A stretch of 64,000 nucleotides of DNA, from assembly GCA_001298575.1 (NCBI GenBank), contig LJCV01000263.1:1-64000 (forward strand), read 5' to 3'. Below the pieces are notes generated by a model that saw nothing but the letters and a program-made list of their open reading frames with translations, did not search any database and was not told the origin of the DNA. This stretch comes from Actinobacteria bacterium OK074. Its GTDB lineage: Bacteria; Actinomycetota; Actinomycetes; Streptomycetales; Streptomycetaceae. How positions within the stretch are numbered: the stretch's first letter is position 1; the number at the start of each line of letters is the position of its first letter. The position numbers and the translations under genes are program-made. Shown one piece after another: positions 1 through 5,997 of this stretch.

Positions 1-228
1 ACGTCCGGCTGGTGGGAGGGGCTGATCGGCCCCGGGCGGGCGCTCGACACCGACCGCTGGGTCGGCGTCGCGCCGAACGCCCCCGTCCGCTGCCACGGCT
101 CCCCCCGGGCCCGCTCCCGCCGCACCGCCGCGCCGGAACGGGCCTACGACCAGGCCGTCACCGGAGTGAAGGAGCTGTCCTGGCGGAAGACGTCGGTGCC
201 GTCCGTCGGGTCCACGCGGAGCTGGTAG
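1..228 (+). pseudogene. Homoserine O-acetyltransferase (MetX) remnant, truncated
   Basis: The first ~30 codons in frame 1 read SGWWEGLIGPGRALDTDRW followed by VAPN, which is the conserved central segment of MetX-type alpha/beta-hydrolase acyltransferases. After a residual CHGS (normally GCQGSTGP) the similarity appears to continue one frame over (PPGPAPAA), which suggests a frameshift. The original frame stops at 226-228, and the neighbouring convergent gene already ends at 144. The nucleophile elbow and the Asp/His part of the catalytic triad, which should follow, are absent. The upstream part lies outside the window. I read it as a decayed 3' end; a sequencing error cannot be excluded, but the missing C-terminal half argues for real decay. 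Confidence 0.55.
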
Positions 229-1574
229 TCGTAGTGCCGCAGGTAGTAGCCGGGGTAGTTGTACGACTCGAAACGCACCGAACCCGACGCCGTGCCCGTC
301 CGGGCGACGAACGTGGCGTCCTTCGCGAACGTCGCCGTCCCGTCGTTGGCGTCGAACCGGCCGCGGTAGTCGTAGTGCCGCAGATAGTTGCCCGCCGCGT
401 CCCGGAACGAGAAGCCGGTCGCGTCCGCGAGACCCGCCACCACCGTGAACGCGGACGCCGCCTTCTGGGCCGTCGTGCTGGAGGACGTCACCACGGGCAG
501 GTTGAGCAGCGCGGACTGCTCCTGCCAGTAGCGGGTGGGGTAGTTGACCGACTGGAAGGAGCGGCTCACGCCCGTCGGCAGGCTCACCCCGCCCGACACG
601 GTCTCCTTGATGACGGTGAAGTGCCGTGCCGTGCCCGAGATGGCCGCCAGCGCCGTGGGCGCGGACCAGGTGGCGAACGTGTCGTAGCTGTCGCTGTAGT
701 AGTAGTTGCCGTCGCCGTAGCCGTCGAAGAAGATCCGCCAGCCGCCGTTGTCCAGCCGCACCAGCGCGGGGCCCTCGCGGTAGCTGCCCCAGCCCGCCCA
801 GTCGCCCGTCCTGGTGATCGTGTACGGCCCGGTGAGCGCGGACGCGGTGCCGTACTCGATGTACTTGGCCGTCTCGTTCTTCGTGAACGCGTGGTAGGTG
901 GAGCCGGTCTTCACGATGAACGTGTCGATGTGGTTGGTGCCGATGCCGGACAGCGCCACCGGTGAACCCCACGCCGTCAGCGCGGAGTCGGCCGCCTTCA
1001 GGGCGTACGGCGTGAAGATCCACTCGTCGTCGGTGGTCGAGCAGGACACGATCACGTACACGCTGCCGTCGCCGTCCACGAACCACTCGGGCGCCCAGGC
1101 GCGCGACAGGTTGGTGATCGGGACCGTGTAGTCGTACAGGAACGTCCAGTTGACCCGGTCCGAGCTGCGGGCGAAGCCGATCGTGGTGCTCGGGTCCTCC
1201 CAGGTGTGCGTGGTGTACGTGAGGTAGTAGGAGCCGTTGGTGTGCTTGAAGATGCTCGCGTCGCGGATCCGGTTGGCGGGCGGCGTGTACGCGGACGCCT
1301 GCACCAGACGGAAGTCGGTGGCGTCGTCCGACTGGTAGACGTTGACGGTGCCGTCGTCGCTGTTGAGGAACGGCACGATGGTGTAGCGGGTGGCGCTGCC
1401 GGGGGCGGGCGCGGCGGCCGCGGCCGTGCCGAGCAGCCCGGGGCCCTCGCCGAGCACGACCGCGGCCGCGGGCAGCGCGGCCAGGGCACGCAGCAGGCTC
1501 CGGCGGGAGGGCCCCGACGATCCGAATCCGGTGTTCTGGGTCATCTGTGCGGCTCTTTTCATCGACGACGGCAT
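144..1574 (-). CDS. Secreted GH43-like glycosidase with C-terminal CBM42 (AbfB) domain
   Basis: Probable extracellular arabinan/arabinoxylan-active enzyme. The N-terminus carries a Tat-type signal (SRRSLLRALA, then a hydrophobic stretch and an AAAAA/APA cleavage region). Residues ~65-330 look like a five-bladed beta-propeller glycosidase (RDASIF, WAPEWF, NHIDTF, REGPAL segments typical of GH43 and relatives). The last ~140 residues hold tandem AbfB/CBM42 units with the NYPxxYxRHYDY signature (FRDAAGNYLRHYDY and YNYPGYYLRHYDY), which bind arabinofuranose side chains. The exact GH family is uncertain. Three in-frame ATGs lie close together (1574, 1562, 1544) and I cannot choose among them. Two large palindromes lie 140-190 bp upstream and may be operators. 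Confidence 0.8.
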   Translation of the reverse strand: MPSSMKRAAQMTQNTGFGSSGPSRRSLLRALAALPAAAVVLGEGPGLLGTAAAAAPAPGSATRYTIVPFLNSDDGTVNVYQSDDATDFRLVQASAYTPPANRIRDASIFKHTNGSYYLTYTTHTWEDPSTTIGFARSSDRVNWTFLYDYTVPITNLSRAWAPEWFVDGDGSVYVIVSCSTTDDEWIFTPYALKAADSALTAWGSPVALSGIGTNHIDTFIVKTGSTYHAFTKNETAKYIEYGTASALTGPYTITRTGDWAGWGSYREGPALVRLDNGGWRIFFDGYGDGNYYYSDSYDTFATWSAPTALAAISGTARHFTVIKETVSGGVSLPTGVSRSFQSVNYPTRYWQEQSALLNLPVVTSSSTTAQKAASAFTVVAGLADATGFSFRDAAGNYLRHYDYRGRFDANDGTATFAKDATFVARTGTASGSVRFESYNYPGYYLRHYDYQLRVDPTDGTDVFRQDSSFTPVTAWS

Positions 1575-1712
1575 GCGTTTTCAGCCGTACGCCCCGTCCC
1601 GTGAGGCGTACGGCCGAGCGCGAGTGTGGAGGTCGGAATTCCCTTTGGTCAATAGGCCGTTCACCACCCGGCGGCGTATTGCGCAATGTGTCGGTGAATT
1701 GCCTTTACGGTG

Positions 1713-1763
1713 TTCGACCGGCCGAAAGTACCTGTTCGACGGGTCGAATTGTTCGACCCGTCG
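1713..1763. promoter_or_regulatory. Two adjacent large palindromes upstream of the GH43-like gene
   Basis: 1737-1763 is a perfect dyad: CGACGGGTCGAA, a TTG spacer, then TTCGACCCGTCG. Next to it, 1713-1726 (TTCGACCGGCCGAA) is a 12/14-matched palindrome sharing the TTCGACC half. The pair sits between the end of the membrane-protein gene and the start of the glycosidase gene, both leftward. No T-run follows, so a regulator-binding site is favoured over a terminator, although a transcript could fold here. Confidence 0.5.
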
Positions 1764-1827
1764 CACCGAATCGGGTCACCGTCCGGGCTGCCCCACGGGG
1801 AAAGGAAAGACCGCCCTCGCCGGTAAT

Positions 1828-2328
1828 TCAGAGCCGAATGTATTCCCGCCGCACGGCGGTCGCGAGCCGGGCCAGGGCCTCGTCGGAGCGGTCGCCGTCG
1901 GCCGCGTCGAGCACCGCGAGCGCGTCGGCCGCGGCCTCCCGCACGGGCCCGGGGACCTCGTCGAGCGCGGCCATGCGGTACGCGACCGTCCGCCGCGCCG
2001 AACGTTCCTCCGGGGTCACCCCCAGGGGACCGGTCCGGGGGAAGACGGCGGCCTCGTACGCGGCGACCTGGACGAGCACCCCGTGCGCGATGCCCTCGGC
2101 GTAACCGCGCTGTCCGGCCTGCCGCTGGGCCGCCGCGAAGTGCGCCGTCGCACGACGGCGCAGCAGGAGGGCGCCGAGCACGCCCGCCGCTCCCGCACCC
2201 GCCCCCGCGGCCAGGGCCACCGCCGGACCGCCGAACAGGGCGCCGATCAGCGCACCGCTCGCGGTCAGCAGGCACACCAGCCCGCGCGTGAACAGAGCGA
2301 GGGCGCGAGCCGGCGTCAACGGGGCCAT
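1828..2328 (-). CDS. Small membrane protein, function unknown
   Basis: A 166-residue protein if it starts at the ATG at 2328 (MAPLTPARALAL). Longer in-frame starts would add a low-complexity arginine/glycine-rich stretch without hydrophobic character and look wrong. Residues ~10-55 form two hydrophobic segments (LVCLLTASGALIGALFGG and AVALAAGAGAGAAGVLGALL), followed by a basic patch LLRRRA and a soluble, helix-rich C-terminus ending RREYIRL. The likely topology is an N-terminal membrane hairpin with a cytoplasmic tail. No family was recognised. It stands alone, diverging from the gene at 2580. Confidence 0.6.
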   Translation of the reverse strand: MAPLTPARALALFTRGLVCLLTASGALIGALFGGPAVALAAGAGAGAAGVLGALLLRRRATAHFAAAQRQAGQRGYAEGIAHGVLVQVAAYEAAVFPRTGPLGVTPEERSARRTVAYRMAALDEVPGPVREAAADALAVLDAADGDRSDEALARLATAVRREYIRL

Positions 2329-2468
2329 GCCGTGCAGTGTGCCAGCCGCCCGGCCGGGCCCGTGCCGGACCCCCGCGCCGTGCCCCGTAGGGGTGCTTCC
2401 GAGGGGTGATGTACGACACGTGCCAACGAGGCATGCGGGCCCCGGTGGCCAAAACATGCCTGTGCACG

Positions 2469-2487
2469 CCTTGATCGCCGATCAAGG
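2469..2487. promoter_or_regulatory. Palindrome in divergent intergenic region
   Basis: CCTTGATC-GCC-GATCAAGG is a perfect 8+3+8 dyad located between the divergent genes starting at 2328 and 2580, where an operator or overlapping promoters are expected. The regulator is unknown. Confidence 0.4.
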
Positions 2488-2579
2488 GGGACAAATGGCC
2501 TGGCCACGACAGGTTCCGTTCATTTGACACTTTGTTGCGCGCGCGGATAGGAAGCAACCGCGAAGTGGAGAGGTGGACT

Positions 2580-3140
2580 GTGCGCGAGCCGAACGTGATC
2601 GGGGACTGGCAGGAGTACGAGGAGGACTGTGTCGGCCTGCGTATCCGCGTCCACGGCCTGGAAAAGGCGGAACCGCCGCGGGGACGCGACGAGGCGGCCG
2701 AAGGGCTGTCCTATTTCCGTTTCCGGGTCACCGTCGAGAACCGGTCCGGTGACGTGGTCGGCATCCACCTGGAGGACGGGCAACTCGACGTCCGCACCGG
2801 CACCGAGGGCGAGGCCGTGCTCCTGGACTGGCGCAACTCGCAGTTCATCGAGGGCTACGACCTCTACCCGCTGCGCCGCGCGACCGCCGTCCTGTACGCC
2901 GCGGCCGTCGAGGACACGCTGTCCCGGGTGGACATCCAGGTCCAGCTGAAGGCCGACGAGGACTGGACCGACCGTCACCTGTGGGCGGGCGACCTGACCC
3001 TGGCCGCACCGGCCGAGCCCGCCGGGGAGACGGCCGCCGCCGCCGCCCGCCCCGCCGCGGCGGCGGACACCGGCGACAACCTGGCCTGCCAGATCAGCAA
3101 CTTCCTGCGCAGGGAGGCCGAAAGCGGCGGCCCCGGCTGA
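2580..3140 (+). CDS. Conserved soluble protein of unknown function
   Basis: A 186-residue acidic soluble protein. The GTG at 2580 is chosen because GGAGAGGTGG lies directly upstream; the ATG at 2532 has no ribosome site. The first ~145 residues alternate beta-strand-like segments (YFRFRVTVENRSGDVVGIHL, GEAVLLDW, ATAVLYAAAV, SRVDIQVQLK) around a WxxxDRHLW motif, suggesting a beta-sandwich. The tail (AAAAARPAAAADTG) is low complexity. No signal peptide or catalytic motif is visible and I do not recognise the family. Confidence 0.6.
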   Translation: MREPNVIGDWQEYEEDCVGLRIRVHGLEKAEPPRGRDEAAEGLSYFRFRVTVENRSGDVVGIHLEDGQLDVRTGTEGEAVLLDWRNSQFIEGYDLYPLRRATAVLYAAAVEDTLSRVDIQVQLKADEDWTDRHLWAGDLTLAAPAEPAGETAAAAARPAAAADTGDNLACQISNFLRREAESGGPG

Positions 3141-3158
3141 TCCGCCGCGGGGAACGGT

Positions 3159-4139
3159 TCACCAGCGCCCCGGCTCGGTCCCGACGACCGGCACCGACGG
3201 CCGCCCGTCCACGCCCACCGGCACGTCACCCGTCAGCATCACCCGGTGCATCACCCGCGGATGGTCGAGGTGGGCGGTGTCGCCCGGCGCCAGATGGATG
3301 GTGGCCCGGTTGTCCCAGAAGGCGACACTCCCCGGCTCCCAGCGGAAGCGGACGGTGTACTCGGCCCGCGTCGCCTGCTCCAGCAGCAGCTCCAGCAGCG
3401 CCGTGCTCTCCGCCCGGGACAGCTCCAGGATCTGGTCGACGTAGTAGCCGTTGACGTACAGCACCCGCTCACCGGTCTCCGGGTGCACCCGCACCAACGG
3501 GTGCTCGGAGGCCACCTGGTGGGTCAGCAGATGGCGGACGTACGCGTCGTCCCCGGCCCGCGGCTGGTAGCCCACGCCCAGCCGGTGCTCGGCGCGCAGC
3601 CCGTCGACGAAGGCGCGCATCGGCCCGGACAGCCCCGCGTAGGCGACCGCCAGATTGGCCCAGGCGGTGTCGCCGCCGTAGGGCGGTACCGTCTCGGCGC
3701 GCAGGATCGTCGCGGCCGGCGGGTCGACGCGGGCGCCGTGGTCGCAGTGCCAGCCGCGCAGCAGCGTGTGCCGGCGCCTGCGCAGCCACTCGTCGTGCTC
3801 CATGCCGAACCTGCCGCCCAGCTCCAGCCGGTCGGCGGTGGTCTCCACCTCCGGGAAGTCGGCGGGGGAGGCGCCGCCGCGCCTGCCGAGCCGCACCGGT
3901 GTGCCGAAGCGGCGGGCCAGGGCGACGTGGGAGGCGTGGTCCAGCTTCTGGTCCCGGAAGAACACCACCTTCCAGCGCAGCACGGCCGCCCGGATCCGCG
4001 CGACGGTCGCGGCGTCCAGTTCCCCGGCCAGGTCGACGCCGGTGATCTCGGCGCCGATGTGGCCCGTGACGGGCCGCACGTCGATCCCCGTGCCCGTCCC
4101 GTTGCCCGTCCGGGTGTCCGTCCCGTCCGTCGTCGTCAT
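3159..4139 (-). CDS. TauD/TfdA-family Fe(II)/2-oxoglutarate dioxygenase
   Basis: Predicted cytosolic non-heme iron oxygenase that uses 2-oxoglutarate to hydroxylate or cleave a small substrate, as taurine or 2,4-D dioxygenases do. The early motif VTGHIGAEITGVDLA is the TauD N-terminal signature. The iron ligands are visible as WHCDHG near residue 130 and, about 150 residues later, RATIHLAPGD plus the HPRVMHRVML region that carries the distal His and the 2-oxoglutarate-binding Arg. Start at the ATG at 4139 because GGGGAGA precedes it; the 326-residue length is normal. WHCDHG has an extra C-D spacing relative to the usual WHTD, but His and Asp are present. The substrate is unknown; no sulfonate or phenoxyacetate genes are nearby. 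Confidence 0.85.
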   Translation of the reverse strand: MTTTDGTDTRTGNGTGTGIDVRPVTGHIGAEITGVDLAGELDAATVARIRAAVLRWKVVFFRDQKLDHASHVALARRFGTPVRLGRRGGASPADFPEVETTADRLELGGRFGMEHDEWLRRRRHTLLRGWHCDHGARVDPPAATILRAETVPPYGGDTAWANLAVAYAGLSGPMRAFVDGLRAEHRLGVGYQPRAGDDAYVRHLLTHQVASEHPLVRVHPETGERVLYVNGYYVDQILELSRAESTALLELLLEQATRAEYTVRFRWEPGSVAFWDNRATIHLAPGDTAHLDHPRVMHRVMLTGDVPVGVDGRPSVPVVGTEPGRW

Positions 4140-4238
4140 GCGGTCTCCCCTGGTCGTGCGGTCAACTGCCGTGGCCAGCATGACCGTTCGACCTGTGGGA
4201 AGACAGGGCGCGGGACGCGGTGGGCGGCCCGCGGCGGC

Positions 4239-4499
4239 TCAGTCGCGGTAGACGGTCAGCGCCGCCCCGTTGACCTCGATGCGCTGGGGCCGGGGCCCCT
4301 CGCCGCGGCACAGTTCGGCGAGGCACTGGGCGAAGAGGGAGAGTTCCTCCCCGCCGAGGACGGCGGCGGCCAGGTCGAGCAGTTCGCCGATCGCGGATTC
4401 CGTGAGATCGGCGGGCAGTTCGCCGGAGAGCAGCACGACGGACTCACCCGTCGGCCCCTTGACGATGGCGGTTGCGGGACCGCCGTGTACGAAGAGCAA
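4239..4499 (-). CDS. Small protein of unknown function
   Basis: An 86-residue ORF beginning with TTG at 4499, preceded by GGGGGAA at good spacing. The sequence is compact and mixed alpha/beta: LFVHGGPATAIVKG, a helix around ADLTESAIGELLDLAAAVL, and a terminal strand IEVNGAALTVYRD. There is no signal peptide, cysteine or DNA-binding motif. It sits alone between the dioxygenase and the XRE regulator. Codon bias supports translation; the function is unknown. Confidence 0.5.
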   Translation of the reverse strand: MLFVHGGPATAIVKGPTGESVVLLSGELPADLTESAIGELLDLAAAVLGGEELSLFAQCLAELCRGEGPRPQRIEVNGAALTVYRD

Positions 4500-4633
4500 G
4501 GTTCCCCCAGTACGCCCGGGACGTGCGGCTCTTGGGCCCCGGGCAGGGGAGAGACTAGCGGCGCGCCGGGGCCGTTTTGGCGGGAGTAGCGATTTCGTGG
4601 CGAAGTGGTGGATGAGGTGAAACGGAACGCGTC

Positions 4634-5044
4634 TCAGGCCCCGTCCGCCGACCGGTTCAGCAACGACTCGACGAGGGCGGCCACATGGCGCCGGTCGTCG
4701 GAGGAGAGCCGCTGGAGGCTCGCGATGAGCACGTCGACCTCCGGGTCGCCGGAGGCCGCGCCCGCGGTGTCCGCCGGTCTCGTCGCCGCGGGTTCGCCGC
4801 CGCCGTCGTACACGTGGATCCCGCAGGACTCCGCGGCGGCCCGGCGGATGGTCGGCAGGGGGACCGACAGGCCCCGGGAGAGCCCTTCGAGGGTGGCCGG
4901 CTGGGGCATCCGGGCCATGTGGTCGGTGGTCGCGAGGTGATGGACCGTGGAGCGGGGGATGCCGCCGCGGCGGGCGACATCGCCGTACGACCAGCGCTCG
5001 CTGTCCAGCCGGTCACGGATGATCTGCTGCAGTGCGTTGGCCAC
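4634..5044 (-). CDS. XRE-family HTH transcriptional regulator
   Basis: A 136-residue predicted DNA-binding protein. Residues ~3-70 form an HTH_3/Xre-like fold (LQQIIRDRLDSERWSYGDVA, GIPRSTVHHL, LEGLSRGLSVPL). The C-terminal ~45 residues include an acidic helix (DPEVDVLIASLQRLSSDDRRH) that could dimerise or bind a ligand. It starts 232 bp from, and points away from, the first of the twin peptide genes. The intervening DNA carries two GTCCRA-N5-TTGGAC dyads, so it is the obvious candidate regulator of the peptide/M50 cassette and perhaps of itself. That link is inference from position. Confidence 0.8.
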   Translation of the reverse strand: MANALQQIIRDRLDSERWSYGDVARRGGIPRSTVHHLATTDHMARMPQPATLEGLSRGLSVPLPTIRRAAAESCGIHVYDGGGEPAATRPADTAGAASGDPEVDVLIASLQRLSSDDRRHVAALVESLLNRSADGA

Positions 5045-5171
5045 TGATGGTCACTTCCTGCTCACCGCCGGGCGGAACTCTTCCGCGTCGGATCATTCTA
5101 GGGGCGAGTTGGGGAGGTGTCGGAAGTCGTTCCCCCGAACCGCTTGCGCCTCGCTCGTCCCAGCGCCTAGT

Positions 5172-5210
5172 GTCCAATCTCGTTGGACAGCACGTCCGAC
5201 GGAGTTGGAC
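5172..5210. promoter_or_regulatory. Tandem inverted-repeat operators ahead of the twin-peptide cassette
   Basis: Copy 1 at 5172-5188 is GTCCAA-TCTCG-TTGGAC (perfect). Copy 2 at 5194-5210 is GTCCGA-CGGAG-TTGGAC (one mismatch between arms). Start-to-start spacing is 22 bp, about two helical turns, so two dimers could bind the same DNA face. They lie 66-104 bp upstream of the first peptide ATG, in the divergent region shared with the XRE gene. Confidence 0.65.
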
Positions 5211-5275
5211 GAAGTCCGGGGGGACCTGACCTCGTCCGACGACATCACGGATACATCCCTGAGGGGGAATTCATC

Positions 5276-5491
5276 ATGCTCGACCCTCGTGAACTCGACG
5301 CCGAGTCCGCCGAACTGCTGCCGGGCCGGGAGGCCCTCGGTCGTCTGAAGTTCAGCTTCAACAAGACGACCAACGTCACCAAGCACATCGCCAACGTCGA
5401 GGCGTCGAACCAGTCGGCCGCCCTGAACGACCACTCCCTGTGGTCCGTGGCGAGCTCGAGCGCCGGCCAGACCATCAACATCGCCCAGTGA
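5276..5491 (+). CDS. Precursor-like small peptide A (71 aa)
   Basis: The ATG at 5276 is preceded by GAGGGGG. The peptide has no signal sequence. Residues ~6-37 (ELDAESAELLPGREALGRLK, then FSFNKTTNVTKH) are identical to the second peptide at 5700, while the following ~28 residues vary and both end in TINIAQ. That conserved-front, variable-centre layout resembles RiPP precursors with leader and core. The C-terminal part is rich in Asn, Ser, Gln and Ala (NVEASNQSAALNDHS), so an amyloid-like or surface structural peptide is an alternative. It contains no Cys and no recognised lanthipeptide, lasso or YcaO-type core. Its neighbours, an RRE-like/M50 protein and a secreted protein, suggest cleavage or export at the membrane. 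Confidence 0.75.
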   Translation: MLDPRELDAESAELLPGREALGRLKFSFNKTTNVTKHIANVEASNQSAALNDHSLWSVASSSAGQTINIAQ

Positions 5492-5494
5492 TCC

Positions 5495-5534
5495 GGTGCC
5501 GTACGGACCGGCGCCCTGGCACCCGTACGGCACC
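5495..5534 (+). terminator. 12-bp hairpin after peptide A (terminator or attenuator)
   Basis: GGTGCCGTACGG (5495-5506) pairs perfectly with CCGTACGGCACC (5523-5534) across a 16-nt loop, beginning 4 nt after the peptide A stop codon. There is no clear T-run. It could protect the short upstream message or partly terminate it. Confidence 0.55.
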
Positions 5535-5659
5535 CGGTACCGCCGCGGCGACGCATCACCACACCTCCGCTCGCCGCGGCGGTACCACCTCACCGGACCT
5601 CGCGTCACGCACCACCGGCCGGACGGGCAGCGGGATGCCCCCGGCCGTACGAAACGCTC

Positions 5660-5684
5660 AACGACCGTTCCAACGACGGTCGTT
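5660..5684. promoter_or_regulatory. Inverted repeat just upstream of peptide B
   Basis: AACGACCGT (5660-5668), seven spacer bases, then ACGGTCGTT (5676-5684): a perfect 9-bp dyad ending 15 nt before the second peptide's ATG and next to its GGAAAGGA ribosome site. It may be an operator or a structure that controls translation. Confidence 0.4.
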
Positions 5685-5699
5685 CGGAAAGGACACGCC

Positions 5700-5918
5700 A
5701 TGACCATGAACGCGCACGAGCTCGACGCCGAGTCCGCGGAGCTGCTGCCGGGCCGGGAGGCCCTCGGTCGTCTGAAGTTCAGCTTCAACAAGACGACCAA
5801 CGTCACCAAGCACGTCGCCAACGTCTCCGCGCACAACGAGTCGCTCGCGGTGAACGACCACTCCGCGTTCTCCGCCGCCGAGTCGCAGGCCGCGCAGACG
5901 ATCAACATCGCCCAGTAA
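5700..5918 (+). CDS. Precursor-like small peptide B (72 aa), paralogue of peptide A
   Basis: The ATG at 5700 follows GGAAAGGA. From ELDAESAELLPGREALGRLK through FSFNKTTNVTKH it is identical to peptide A; the DNA over this stretch is nearly identical too, third positions included, which implies recent duplication or gene conversion. The distal part (NVSAHNESLAVNDHSAFSAA) differs from A at many sites but keeps N-V, N-S and ND-H-S positions and the exact TINIAQ end. A hairpin lies between this gene and the M50 gene 79 bp downstream. It is most likely a second substrate of the same maturation system. Confidence 0.75.
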   Translation: MTMNAHELDAESAELLPGREALGRLKFSFNKTTNVTKHVANVSAHNESLAVNDHSAFSAAESQAAQTINIAQ

Positions 5919-5942
5919 CCCCCGCACGACGAGGGCACACAG

Positions 5943-5976
5943 GGGCGGACCGCGCGCGGGCACGCGCGGTCCGCCC
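5943..5976 (+). terminator. 14-bp GC hairpin between peptide B and the M50 gene
   Basis: GGGCGGACCGCGCG (5943-5956) pairs perfectly with CGCGCGGTCCGCCC (5963-5976) around a 6-nt loop. It ends just before the ribosome site (GGGGGGAGGGAGAG) of the M50 gene. A leaky terminator here would make the peptides more abundant than the protease. Confidence 0.6.
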
Positions 5977-5997
5977 GTGGGGGGAGGGAGAGCCCAC

